38,494 bases of DNA from Desulfobacula sp. (lineage in GTDB: Bacteria; Desulfobacterota; Desulfobacteria; Desulfobacterales; Desulfobacteraceae): the NCBI GenBank assembly GCA_013792075.1, contig VMSR01000002.1, forward strand, positions 1-38,494, written 5' to 3'. The position numbers and the translations under genes are program-made. This document shows, in pieces, positions 16,497-25,415 of this stretch; within the stretch, counting starts at the first letter, position 1; each line of letters starts with the position of its first letter. Below the pieces are notes generated by a model, which saw nothing but the letters and a program-made list of their open reading frames with translations, was not told the DNA's origin and searched no databases.

Positions 16497-17245
16497 ATGA
16501 AAACCATAATTAAAAAAATTGATTTTCAGGTGGACGGGCTTACGCTGAAAGGGAATCTCCACCTTCCGGATATCGAAAATCCCCCTCTGGTGGTGGGGTC
16601 CCATGGCCTTGAGGGAAGCAAGTCGTCTGCCAAGCAAATGGTTTTAGCGCGTATTCTACCGGAAAACGGAATGGCATTTTTCCGGTTTGACCACCTGGGC
16701 TGCGGCAAAAGCCAGGGAAATTTTTTAACAGACACCTCCCTTGAACAAAGAACCCGGGACTATCTGGGAGCAATTCGTCACATCTTGAATTTAAACCTCA
16801 CATCTCCCAAACTCGGACTATTTGGTTCCAGCATGGGAGGCGCCACCTGTATAAATGCCTGGGAATCCCTCGGGTCCACGGGCGCCAAGGTTTGTGGAGG
16901 CGTTCTTTGTTCGGCCCCGGTACAAAGCAGGACCATAGAAAATATTCCCGTCCAGGCCAATGACAACCGGCCTGCCCTCCCTTTAAGTTTTTTTGAAAAA
17001 ACCTGCTCTTTGATATCCTGGACAAAACAAGACTGCTTCACCATATATTGATCTTCCACGGAGAGGCAGATGAGGTGGTACCGGTCTCCAACGCCCATGA
17101 TATGTATGCCCGTATCCAGTCTCCCAAACGAAAAATTATCCAAAGGGGCGGGGATCATCAGATGACATCCAAAGAGCACCAGGCAGAATTTTGCAGGGAG
17201 GCTTTGGACTGGTTTGTGTATATTTTCCGATTTTCATCAAACTAA
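16497..17245 (+). pseudogene. alpha/beta hydrolase interrupted by a one-base frameshift
   Basis: Serine-hydrolase-fold protein split over two frames. The first frame (to 17051) holds the N-terminal strands, the oxyanion region VVGSHGLEGSK, the DHLGCGKSQG stretch and the nucleophile elbow FGSSMGGAT. The second frame carries the acid and base of the triad: IFHGEADEVVP and GGDHQM. One extra A in the A6 run at 16996-17001 (next to a T7 run) restores a continuous 249-residue protein reading FFEKNLLFDILDKTRLL across the joint. The ATG at 16497 is used; a TTG at 16461 is less likely. As written the gene is broken, but a homopolymer sequencing error is just as likely. Its 3' end overlaps the convergent CPBP gene by 9 bases. 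Confidence 0.85.
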
Positions 17246-17932
17246 TTTGAAGAGCGATTTGGGAATAACCCCTGCAAAATCAATAAAATTGATCAAAAAA
17301 TGGGCCAGCATAATGGGTGGCAGGGAGCGGGTTTTTAAATAAAAGCCCATGAAAAGAGCACCGATAATTGACGTGACAACAACGGCATGCAGCCCCAGAC
17401 TCCAGTGGATAAGACCAAAGGCAAGGGATGAAATCACGAGGATAGCAAAAAAATTATTAAAGTACCGACCCAAGAATGTGTGTAAAAAACCCCGGAAAAC
17501 CACTTCTTCACATACCCCCACCATGAACAAACCAAAGGTCAGGTCCACCCAATTCCAAAAAGTGTTTCCAATCTGCGGCATACTGCCAAGTGCTTTGTAG
17601 CCTGGGAATGTCGATATCAATGGATAAAAATTTTGGTCGATCAGGGTACCTGCCAGGGTAACAACGACGGCCACAAGGACAAAGGACACAACAGAGGTGG
17701 TTTCCAGACCAAACTGGTTTGCTTTCATTTTTTTGCTATGGATCAACCAGAAGACAAGGGCCAGGGGAAAAAATTTTACACCGGTATAGTCAATAAACAA
17801 CCACCAGGACCAACTTTTGACATACAGGTTTGCAAAATCATTCACATAAAAAGGGCCGGCCAATAAAACAAGCGCCAGGATATACAGGCCATCTTTTCCA
17901 TCTTTTGTATTTTTCCCCATAAACTTTCCCAT
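17237..17932 (-). CDS. CPBP family intramembrane glutamic endopeptidase
   Basis: Polytopic membrane protein of 231 residues in the CPBP/ABI (CAAX-protease and bacteriocin-processing) family. The conserved motifs are present: EEVVFRGFLHTF (Glu-Glu-x-x-x-Arg), FGLIHWS and LAHFLINFIDF. It starts 12 bases after the stop of the RND pump gene and is probably cotranscribed. A second ATG 12 bases in (MGKNTKDG) could be the true start. The substrate is unknown; an operon with an RND pump suggests membrane-protein processing or self-immunity, but this is inference. It is distinct from the CPBP homologue at 10654-11316. Confidence 0.87.
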   Translation of the reverse strand: MGKFMGKNTKDGKDGLYILALVLLAGPFYVNDFANLYVKSWSWWLFIDYTGVKFFPLALVFWLIHSKKMKANQFGLETTSVVSFVLVAVVVTLAGTLIDQNFYPLISTFPGYKALGSMPQIGNTFWNWVDLTFGLFMVGVCEEVVFRGFLHTFLGRYFNNFFAILVISSLAFGLIHWSLGLHAVVVTSIIGALFMGFYLKTRSLPPIMLAHFLINFIDFAGVIPKSLFKLV

Positions 17933-17944
17933 AAAAAAACCAAG

Positions 17945-20900
17945 CTAAGGGTATGTTTTTTTGTTTTCAAAACCAATAACAAAAACCAGAAGGGAGGGGA
18001 TCACAAAAAGGGTAAAGAGTGTTGACATGGCAAGTCCCCCCAGGAGAATTGAGCCAAGGCCCCGATATAGTTCACTTCCGGAACCCGTTGAAATGACCAT
18101 GGGCAGCATGGCCAAAAGACTAGTGGTGGCTGACATGAAAATGGGCCGGATACGGGTTTGAACCGCATCTGATACCGCCTCTTTTCCCACTAGCCCATTG
18201 TACCGGACATTGTTCAATGATTGATGAACAATGAGAATCGCATTGTTCACAACCGTGCCGATGAGAATGATAAACCCCAGCATGCTCAGGACATCAAAGC
18301 CCTGGGGGGCAATATAGGCATTGACCGCCCATAGCCCTGTAAAACCGCCGGCCGCAGCAAGGGGAACGGTAAAAAGAATAATAAACGGATACAAAAAATT
18401 TTCAAACAAGGCCGCCATGAGCAGATAGGTGATGATCAACGCCAGCAGAAGGTTCCACTGAAGGGCTTTCCGGGTCTGGGTCAGTTTATCTGCATTGCCG
18501 CCCACACCCACCTTGACATTCTCAAGCTTTCCCTGGCTTTTTAAGGACGGAATAATATCATTTTCTATACTTTCCATGGCCGCCTGAAGGGGAAGATCTG
18601 CAGGCGGGGTTACCTGGAGGGTAATGGTGCGGTCCCGCTCCAGGTGATTGATCTGGGGCATGCCCTCTCCATAGGAAATGGCTGCCACATCCCGGATCTG
18701 GATCAGATTTCCAAAGCTGTTGGCAATGGTGCTGTTTAAAATATCTTCCGGGGAATTACCGGAAGCGTCCAGGCCTTTGAGTACCAGATCTACCTGTTTG
18801 ATTCCTTCGGGGCGGTATTCTTCAATTTTGCGGCCGTCCATGAGGATATCCACATAAACCCCCAGGTCGCTTGGCGTCAGACCATTGGCCGCAAGTTTCT
18901 CCCGATTGGGGATGATGTTGGCTTCCGGGTAGCTGGCTTCAAGGGACGGCACCGGACGTATCTGGGTGTTTTCCATGCCGGAACCGATGGCCTGGAACAA
19001 GGATAAGGAGGCTTGGATAATATCATGGATATTCTCTCCTGAAATATTGACGTCCACGGTTCTGCCTTTGCCGATACCCGATTCAAAAATCCCGGCCTGG
19101 ATGCTGACCCCAAAAACCCCGGGGATGGAACCCATTATCCGGCTGAAAAGGGGAATCAGCTCGGAAGCACGGGTTTCATGGGTGCTGATCCCGCCAAAAA
19201 GCGTGATGCGGTCGGCTCCCACAAAAAACATATGCTTAATCTGGGGAAACCCGTCCCTGTTATCTTCCATAAAATAGGGCTCGCTTTCCTTGTATATGTA
19301 TTTTCCGATACTTTTGAGTTTTTCCACTGAATACCCCGGCGGGGGAATGAGGATGTTTAAAATAAGATTTCTATTGCCCTGGGGCAAATATTCGGCACTT
19401 GGCAGCAGCCGAAAAATCATACCAATGGAGAGAGCGACAAACAAAAAAACAGTGGTCAGCCGGGTCACAACAGTTTTCATGCACAAATTGCTCAATCTCA
19501 TTAGAACCCCGGCCAGAAAAGGACCGACAATGCTCTTTTGCAGTCCATTGGTAGAGGGGCTTACATCGGTTTCTGCCGCAAACTCGGTCTTTTTCCTATA
19601 AAAAAGATGAAACAGGGTGGGGATAACAGAAACAGAGACAAGGAGGCTTAAAAAAATGGAAGCTGAAATGGCAATGGCAATGTCCCTGAACAATTGTCCT
19701 GCCTCTTCCTGGATAAAAATAACCGGCAAAAAAACAGCCATGGTGGTGGCGGTGGAGGCAAGCACTGCCCCCCATACTTCTTTGGTGCCTTCATAGGCGG
19801 CATTAAAAGCTGTTTTCCCCAGTTTTCGATGCCGGTCAATATTCTCAAGCACCACAATGGAATTGTCCACCAGCATGCCAATGGCAAAGGATATCCCGGC
19901 CATGCTCACAATATTCAGATTTCTTCCCAGAAGCCACAAAAAGACAAAACAGCCGACAGCTGAAATGGGAATGGCAATGCCGGTAATCAGTGTCGCCCGC
20001 AGGCTTCTTAGGAAAATCAACAGGACACAGATGGCCAGCAGGCTGCCAATGAGAATATTGCGTTTCACCAATTGTGTGGCGGTGTTAATATAGGGGCGCT
20101 GGTCATACACTATTTCCAGGCTCAGTTTATTGGGGCCAAGAAGTGTTTTGTTTAAATTGGAAAGCGCTGCTTCCACGGCATCGGTCATATGCAGAACATT
20201 GGCACCTTTTTCCTTTCTGACACCCACCACGATTACCTGAACACCCGTGTGCAGGACCGAAGCCTCTTCTTTTTTATATCCTTTTTCTACCCGGGCCACA
20301 TCCCGCAGATAAACCCGCTTTAACCCATCATCAAAAATCACCACATCCAGAGCATCCTCCGGTATTTGAAACTGGCTGACAGTTCTGATGCGGTAATTTT
20401 TCTTGGCCATTCCGAGAATACCTGCGGAAACATTCTGGTTTGCCCTGCGGACAGCTTCCATTATCTGGTTAATCGTCACATTATACCGGGCCATTTTTTC
20501 GGCATCCAGGATCACTTCCAGGGTAGAATCCGTGCCGCCAAAGACCAGAAGAGAACCAACCCCTTCAATTCGTTCCAGATGCTGTCGGACATTGTCCTCA
20601 AAAAAAGTCTTAAACTGATTAATATGCTGGGGGCTGTCCTTTTGGGTCTTCAAAACCATCCATATGACAGGAGAACTGTTTGCACCCGATGACTCGATGG
20701 TGGGTTTGGTGACATTTTCCGGATAATTGCCGACCTCGGCCATCTTGTTTGACACCCTGAGAAGGGCATCATCAAGGTTTGTGCCGATCTTAAATGACAG
20801 GGTAATGGCACCAAACCCGTTGTAACTGGAACTCTCCATTTCGGTGAGTCCCTGGAGTCCTTTCAGAACCTTTTCCTGTTTTTCAATGATCTCTTTTTCA

Positions 20901-21076
20901 ATTTCATAGGGGGTGGCCCCATACCAGACTGTGTTCACGGTAATCAAAGGGGTTTCCACATCCGGGGTCAGCTGAACCGGAAGTTTTGCAAACCCGATAA
21001 GACCGAACATCACGATCAGGATTACACCCACTGCCACCGTGACGGGCTTATGGATAAAAAAACGAATAATATCCAT
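17945..21076 (-). CDS. RND efflux transporter, HAE1/AcrB-type inner-membrane pump
   Basis: Proton-driven multidrug-type pump subunit of 1043 residues, which works with a periplasmic adaptor and an outer-membrane channel. The N-terminus MDIIRFFIHKPVTVAVGVILIVMFG is the first of 12 membrane helices; large periplasmic loops lie after helices 1 and 7. TM4 reads GMLVDNSIVVLENIDR, so the first proton-relay Asp of AcrB is kept but the second is Asn. TM10 reads GTVVNNAILIVHQ, lacking the AcrB Lys. This VDN/VNN pattern is seen in other HAE1 branches. The adaptor gene ends directly before it (21077). No TolC-like gene is in the window. Confidence 0.94.
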   Translation of the reverse strand: MDIIRFFIHKPVTVAVGVILIVMFGLIGFAKLPVQLTPDVETPLITVNTVWYGATPYEIEKEIIEKQEKVLKGLQGLTEMESSSYNGFGAITLSFKIGTNLDDALLRVSNKMAEVGNYPENVTKPTIESSGANSSPVIWMVLKTQKDSPQHINQFKTFFEDNVRQHLERIEGVGSLLVFGGTDSTLEVILDAEKMARYNVTINQIMEAVRRANQNVSAGILGMAKKNYRIRTVSQFQIPEDALDVVIFDDGLKRVYLRDVARVEKGYKKEEASVLHTGVQVIVVGVRKEKGANVLHMTDAVEAALSNLNKTLLGPNKLSLEIVYDQRPYINTATQLVKRNILIGSLLAICVLLIFLRSLRATLITGIAIPISAVGCFVFLWLLGRNLNIVSMAGISFAIGMLVDNSIVVLENIDRHRKLGKTAFNAAYEGTKEVWGAVLASTATTMAVFLPVIFIQEEAGQLFRDIAIAISASIFLSLLVSVSVIPTLFHLFYRKKTEFAAETDVSPSTNGLQKSIVGPFLAGVLMRLSNLCMKTVVTRLTTVFLFVALSIGMIFRLLPSAEYLPQGNRNLILNILIPPPGYSVEKLKSIGKYIYKESEPYFMEDNRDGFPQIKHMFFVGADRITLFGGISTHETRASELIPLFSRIMGSIPGVFGVSIQAGIFESGIGKGRTVDVNISGENIHDIIQASLSLFQAIGSGMENTQIRPVPSLEASYPEANIIPNREKLAANGLTPSDLGVYVDILMDGRKIEEYRPEGIKQVDLVLKGLDASGNSPEDILNSTIANSFGNLIQIRDVAAISYGEGMPQINHLERDRTITLQVTPPADLPLQAAMESIENDIIPSLKSQGKLENVKVGVGGNADKLTQTRKALQWNLLLALIITYLLMAALFENFLYPFIILFTVPLAAAGGFTGLWAVNAYIAPQGFDVLSMLGFIILIGTVVNNAILIVHQSLNNVRYNGLVGKEAVSDAVQTRIRPIFMSATTSLLAMLPMVISTGSGSELYRGLGSILLGGLAMSTLFTLFVIPSLLVFVIGFENKKTYP

Positions 21077-22156
21077 CTATTTTTCTCCAGATTTATTGTC
21101 CACAATGACAACTGCCTGGCCCGGACGCAAGCGTTCGTTTCCATCCACAACAATGGGCATCCCATCTGTAAAATGGGCATTGTCGGCACCTACCTTGTCC
21201 GGTTGATAGGCCACGATATGAACCGGCAGCCTGACGGCCTTTTTATCCTGAACGGTATAGACAAAATCCTTTCCCTGGAAACGGATCAATGCATCCCTTG
21301 GAATCATTGAAAGCGTTTGCCTGCTGCCCGTGGCAATCTCCACGGTGGCTGACATATTCTGGGCCACCCGGGTTAACATGGGAATTCGTATTTTTAAAAA
21401 AATGTTTTTGGTTTTTGCATCCGCCGTGGGAGACAGATTCTCAATGGTCCCGATCATTTCTTTGTCCAGGGCATTGATCACGACCGGTACGCTTTGGCCG
21501 ATGGAAACAAACCTGAGCAAGGTTTCCGCTATCGGCACCCTTATAAACAGATCATTGACAGATCCGATGTCGATCAATTGCTTTCCCTGGTGAACCCAAT
21601 CTCCTGAATCCACATTTTTTTCAAGAACAATGCCGTCAAATGGCGCATTGATAACACTTTTCCGTTTTTGGATCCATAATTTTTCAAGCAGGGTCTGGGC
21701 AGAAAATTTTTTTAACAGGGCCTCTTGATGAAGAAATCTGGCATCATCATAATCCCGTTCACTGACGGAATTGTTTTTGCGCAGGGCGTCCATTCGGTCA
21801 AAATTCACCTGTGTATGACGGATAGTAAGCCCGGCCAGCTCAATCTGATTTTGCTGAAATATGATTTCCTTTTCCAATATTTCCGTATCCAGATAAACCA
21901 GGGGATCCCCTATATTCACCCGATCTCCGGCCCGGACGTTTATTTTATTTACAAGCCCGGAAACCTCGGAAGAAACATGGCTGATGCGTTCATAATAAAG
22001 GGTGCCGATAAAAGAGTGGCTCTGGGCAATCTTTTCAACAACAATTTTTGAAGTGACCACCCGTGCCAAAGAAGGCTCCCTGGCCTGGAGTATTGAAACA
22101 TGTACCATGGGGCCATGGAGAATGGCCAGAACCAGCAGAGTTTGAAGAATACGCAT
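21077..22156 (-). CDS. RND efflux periplasmic adaptor subunit (membrane fusion protein)
   Basis: Periplasmic adaptor of the HlyD/AcrA type, 359 residues, linking the RND pump to an outer-membrane channel. It has an N-terminal signal sequence (MRILQTLLVLAILHGPMV, possible cleavage after ILQA), a barrel-sandwich (lipoyl-like) half near 60-85 (VSGLVNKINVRAGDRVNIGDPLVYL), a helical hairpin (about 90-145), the second lipoyl half (NAPFDGIVLEKNVDSGDWV), and beta-barrel and membrane-proximal domains. ATG 22156 is chosen because GGGAG lies 7 bases upstream; an earlier ATG at 22171 overlaps the cinA stop. The pump gene follows immediately. Confidence 0.93.
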   Translation of the reverse strand: MRILQTLLVLAILHGPMVHVSILQAREPSLARVVTSKIVVEKIAQSHSFIGTLYYERISHVSSEVSGLVNKINVRAGDRVNIGDPLVYLDTEILEKEIIFQQNQIELAGLTIRHTQVNFDRMDALRKNNSVSERDYDDARFLHQEALLKKFSAQTLLEKLWIQKRKSVINAPFDGIVLEKNVDSGDWVHQGKQLIDIGSVNDLFIRVPIAETLLRFVSIGQSVPVVINALDKEMIGTIENLSPTADAKTKNIFLKIRIPMLTRVAQNMSATVEIATGSRQTLSMIPRDALIRFQGKDFVYTVQDKKAVRLPVHIVAYQPDKVGADNAHFTDGMPIVVDGNERLRPGQAVVIVDNKSGEK

Positions 22157-22170
22157 AAAATAATCTCCCA

Positions 22171-23439
22171 TTATACCATTAATGAGGGGGTATGCCCCAT
22201 AAGATGACGCCTTAATACTTCCAGGGCAAGGGCAGTAAACATTTTTTTGTTTTCCGCCCGGGTTCCAAAATTGAAGGTATAGCGTTTGGCTGTTTCAATA
22301 CCCGGCCCTGCAATACCGATGCAGACCGTTCCCACTGGTTTGTCAGCCGTACCCCCGGAAGGCCCTGCAATACCGGTTGTGGAAATGCCCCAATCCGCAT
22401 TGGATATTATTTTTACCCCCCTTGCCATTTCAAGTGCGGTCTGTTCATGGACAGCACCATGGGCCTCAAGGGTCTTTTGATTGACCTTTAAAATAGTCTC
22501 TTTGGCCCCATTGGAATAGGTAATTGCAGAAAAGAGAAAATAATCCGAACTGCCGGGCACATCGGTTACCAGATTGGAAACCAGGCCGCCGGTGCAGGAC
22601 TCGGCAATGGCCAGGGTATATTTTTTTTCTTTTAAAAGCAGCCCCACTTCCTGCTCAAGGCTTTGGCCGGTAAGGGAAACCACCTTATTTTCAAGGCGTA
22701 AAACCACCCATTCCCGGGCATCTGTCATCTTTTTTCCCAGGCTGTCACAGGCGTTACCTTCCCCTGTGTATATTATCTTTACCTCAATGAAGGGAAAATA
22801 GGCCCGAAACCCAAGACGCATCCCGGGAAACTTGTTTTCAAACCCTTTGAGCAGCACCCCGGCCCGGGATTCGGGCAGCCCAAAAAGGGTAAGCCGTTCA
22901 ATGAAAATTTCGGCTTTCAAGCCAAAGATGTCCAGAAGCCTTGGTTTAACCCCATCTTCAAACATGGATTTCATTTCAGAGGGCACCCCGGGCATAAAAA
23001 AGAACCAGCACTGATCCCAAAACATAAAAAACCCGGGAGCCGTTCCGTTCAAATTGGACAGAACTTTGGCCGATGCCGGCAGCATGGCCTGTTTCTTGTT
23101 GTCCTGGGTAAATTCAAACCCTCTTTTTTTAAAAAAGGCTGTCATGGTTTCAAGGGCCTGGGAATTTAGAACCAGTTTTTGACCCGAAGCCTGGGCACAG
23201 GCAAGGGCTGTCACATCATCCAGGGTGGGCCCGAGACCGCCTGTGACAAGGCAGATATCGGCTCTGCCGGCAATTTTTTCCAGGGTATTGCCGATCTCTG
23301 CCACTTCATCTCCCACCGCCGTAATCTGCCGGACCAAAACCCCCATGTGTTTAAACTGCTCACACAAGAACCGGCTGTTGGTGTCAAGGATATCGCCCAA
23401 AAGGACCTCATCTCCGGTGGAAACGACCTCTGCAATCAT
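22171..23439 (-). CDS. cinA: CinA-family protein (nicotinamide-nucleotide amidohydrolase type)
   Basis: Two-domain protein of 422 residues. The N-terminal MoaB/MogA-like domain (about 1-170: VVSTGDEVLLGDILDTNSR, VTGGLGPTLDDVT) has ADP-ribose pyrophosphatase activity in some relatives. The C-terminal PncC domain (about 255-415: AIAESCTGGLVSNLVTDVPG, STTGIAGPSGG) deamidates nicotinamide mononucleotide in pyridine-nucleotide recycling. GGAGG sits 7 bases before the ATG at 23439, which overlaps the stop of the radical SAM gene (ATGA). A longer reading to 23457 is not favoured. Placement next to an RND pump operon is not obviously functional. Confidence 0.93.
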   Translation of the reverse strand: MIAEVVSTGDEVLLGDILDTNSRFLCEQFKHMGVLVRQITAVGDEVAEIGNTLEKIAGRADICLVTGGLGPTLDDVTALACAQASGQKLVLNSQALETMTAFFKKRGFEFTQDNKKQAMLPASAKVLSNLNGTAPGFFMFWDQCWFFFMPGVPSEMKSMFEDGVKPRLLDIFGLKAEIFIERLTLFGLPESRAGVLLKGFENKFPGMRLGFRAYFPFIEVKIIYTGEGNACDSLGKKMTDAREWVVLRLENKVVSLTGQSLEQEVGLLLKEKKYTLAIAESCTGGLVSNLVTDVPGSSDYFLFSAITYSNGAKETILKVNQKTLEAHGAVHEQTALEMARGVKIISNADWGISTTGIAGPSGGTADKPVGTVCIGIAGPGIETAKRYTFNFGTRAENKKMFTALALEVLRRHLMGHTPSLMV

Positions 23440-24974
23440 TTTACATCCTCCAAACAATTGAACAGCATGGCATGGTTTGATGAAAAAAAGGCGGGATTTT
23501 TCCTAAATTCCGATCCAATGGCCAACTGTTTTTTAAATACCTTGTTTAAAAAATTTTTCACGTTTCGCCGCTCCCAGCCCGTGGGGTGGACAAAATTCAA
23601 ATACAAAGACAGATCCCCGTGGTAAAATTCATAGGTATCCAATTCATCGGCATCTTCACTGAATTTAGGCAAATTGAAAACCGCCAGGTTCAAATAATCA
23701 ATATCCTCCTTGTGACCCTCAATATAATCAAGGGTTTTACGGGCAGCCGTCTCATCTTCGAAACTGGTACCGAACAAAAGGTAGACATAGGTCAGAATCC
23801 CTGCTTGCTTAAGATTTTTAAGGGTCGTAGAAACCATGACAAGATCCGTTCCCTTGTTCATTTGGTCTAGCACATTCTGATCCCCGGATTCAAGACCCAA
23901 TTTGAGCATTTCACATCCGCTTTTCTTTAAAGCATGACAGAAATCAAGACTTAAAAATTCCCGTTCAAACCGCACAAACCCATACCATTTAAAGCCCAGT
24001 TGGGTTTCGGACAATGTTCTTAAAAAGGCCGGGGTAACGGCATTGTCAATAAAATGGACATAATCGGGAGAATATTTTTGGGTCATTTTTTTCAGATCTG
24101 CCAGGACCTTGGCAGCCCGCTGGGTGGAATAGGGACGGGTTTCCGCTTTTTCCGGACAAAACCGGCATTTGCGCCAATAGCAGCCAATGGATGCCCTGAA
24201 GGGAAGAATCGTCCCAGGTGCCAGGTAGGCATGGTTCTTTGCAAATCCGTAATCCGGCACATAGTGTTTTTGCAGGGTGTCAGGAACCCCAAGAAGCGCC
24301 AGAAGCGGTTGCTCGCCCTCCCCTTTGATCATCACGTCAATTAAATCTGAAAAAGGATTGTCACGCCCCCCTCCGAATCCGGGCCGGCTCATCCATGAAG
24401 AAACAAGCCCTCCGCCCATGACCAATTTCTTTTCTTTAAAATTTTGTTTTATCCAGCCGGCAAGGGCAAAACTGACAAGGGCCTGGTTCAAATAACAAAG
24501 GGAAATTCCCACATATTGTGCATCAGAGGCCAAAATCAGGGGCCGGATTTTTTCTTCAAAAAACGGATAAAACGGATTTTCCTCGTAAAAGGCAGCACTT
24601 TTCAGAAGATCCCGGCTATCCACGGACGAGAGTTTGTTATCCGAATAATCACTCAGGCTGATCTTAAACCGGGTTTGATCCACGGCCGTTGCCACAAGTC
24701 TGTTCAGGTCATATACCCGCTGGTGATAGCGGTCCACATTGGTATAAAGCCCAGGGGTTTTCAAATCCGATAAAATGAGGTCCCGGTTCTTCTTTGCACG
24801 CAAAGACCAGGAATCGCATGCATCATGATCCGATTGAATTAAGTACATCAATCCTTCGACACTGGCATCATATACCGTGCAGGGCAATCCGTGATCCTTC
24901 AAAGCTGCGGATAACAATGCCACCCCGGCAGGGGGTTCACAGGGTTTTGCAACCGGGGGAAAGAGTAACAGCAT
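23436..24974 (-). CDS. B12-binding-domain radical SAM protein of unknown function
   Basis: About 512 residues. The N-terminus (LLLFPPVAKPCEPPAGVALLSAALKDHG, about 1-35) resembles the cobalamin-binding fold common in class B radical SAM enzymes. The radical SAM core has cysteines near 265, 270 and 273 (GCYWRKCRFCPEKAE), a CX4CX2C spacing instead of CX3CX2C; this spacing is known in the 'GCPWNKCTFC' branch. A later KLGLESGDQNVLDQMNKG stretch is typical of the SAM domain's beta strands. ATG 24974 starts at the conserved region; an in-frame GTG at 24980 and a longer reading to 25043 are possible. Reaction unknown. It leads the operon with cinA and the RND pump genes. Confidence 0.85.
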   Translation of the reverse strand: MLLLFPPVAKPCEPPAGVALLSAALKDHGLPCTVYDASVEGLMYLIQSDHDACDSWSLRAKKNRDLILSDLKTPGLYTNVDRYHQRVYDLNRLVATAVDQTRFKISLSDYSDNKLSSVDSRDLLKSAAFYEENPFYPFFEEKIRPLILASDAQYVGISLCYLNQALVSFALAGWIKQNFKEKKLVMGGGLVSSWMSRPGFGGGRDNPFSDLIDVMIKGEGEQPLLALLGVPDTLQKHYVPDYGFAKNHAYLAPGTILPFRASIGCYWRKCRFCPEKAETRPYSTQRAAKVLADLKKMTQKYSPDYVHFIDNAVTPAFLRTLSETQLGFKWYGFVRFEREFLSLDFCHALKKSGCEMLKLGLESGDQNVLDQMNKGTDLVMVSTTLKNLKQAGILTYVYLLFGTSFEDETAARKTLDYIEGHKEDIDYLNLAVFNLPKFSEDADELDTYEFYHGDLSLYLNFVHPTGWERRNVKNFLNKVFKKQLAIGSEFRKNPAFFSSNHAMLFNCLEDVK

Positions 24975-25132
24975 AACCACCTTATCCTCTTTAAAATTTA
25001 AAAAATCAGTTGTGAACCTATCATATTTGATTCGAATCCACACTTGAAAATTTATTTTTTATCCCATGGAAATCACAAAAGAAATGGTCTTGTGCCCAAA
25101 GCATTTTGTTTCTACATATAGAAACATTTGTA

Positions 25133-25161
25133 TTGACAAGCCGTCTCAAATCCTTTAAATA
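25133..25161 (+). promoter_or_regulatory. candidate trp operon promoter
   Basis: A perfect TTGACA (25133-25138) is followed by an AT-rich TTAAATA -10 region (25155-25161) at 16-17 bases. Transcription would start near 25167, about 35 bases before the leader peptide ATG. Confidence 0.55.
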
Positions 25162-25201
25162 CTACCCTACCAGTTTACACGATACGAATCAGGGCAATTT
25201 G

Positions 25202-25279
25202 ATGGAACAATTTCAGTCAGAAAACAAAAGGGTTTTTCAGTGGCAAGCCTGGCCGATATGGCGGTTGCTGCTGCTTTAA
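25202..25279 (+). CDS. trpL: trp operon leader peptide
   Basis: A 25-residue open frame starting ATG, with AGGG 7 bases upstream. It has three tryptophan codons (TGG) at residues 14, 17 and 20, within QWQAWPIWR, followed by four Leu codons and TAA. It lies 136 bases before trpE, just ahead of a hairpin set and a T8 terminator. High Trp density in a tiny frame at this position is the hallmark of a ribosome-stalling leader. The peptide has no function besides being translated. Confidence 0.85.
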   Translation: MEQFQSENKRVFQWQAWPIWRLLLL

Positions 25280-25388
25280 ACTCTTGTTTGACCCTCTAAA
25301 CATAAGACATTGCAGCAGCCGATCCAAAAAGCTGTTGCAGTCACCCGGAAAAGGCTGCATACATGAATGACCTGCACGCCTTTTTTTT
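25265..25388 (+). promoter_or_regulatory. transcription attenuator of the trp operon
   Basis: Segment 1 TGCTGCTGC (25266-25274), inside the end of the leader peptide, can pair with segment 2 GCAGCAGC (25312-25319). Segment 2 (GCAGCC, 25315-25320) can instead pair with GGCTGC (25353-25358) in the terminator's left arm. The terminator is AAAAGGCTGCA (25349-25359) with TGCACGCCTTTT (25373-25384), one bulged C, then T8 (25381-25388). A ribosome stalled at the Trp codons would cover segment 1, free segment 2, and prevent termination. A further GCTGTTGCA (25331-25339) can also pair with segment 2. Confidence 0.75.
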
Positions 25389-25415
25389 ATTTATGGACCC
25401 TTTAGGAACGACACC

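Noticed and set aside
24157-24186. Defective radical SAM cluster because of CX4CX2C
   Set aside because: This spacing is known in a branch of B12-binding radical SAM proteins, so it is not a sign of inactivation.
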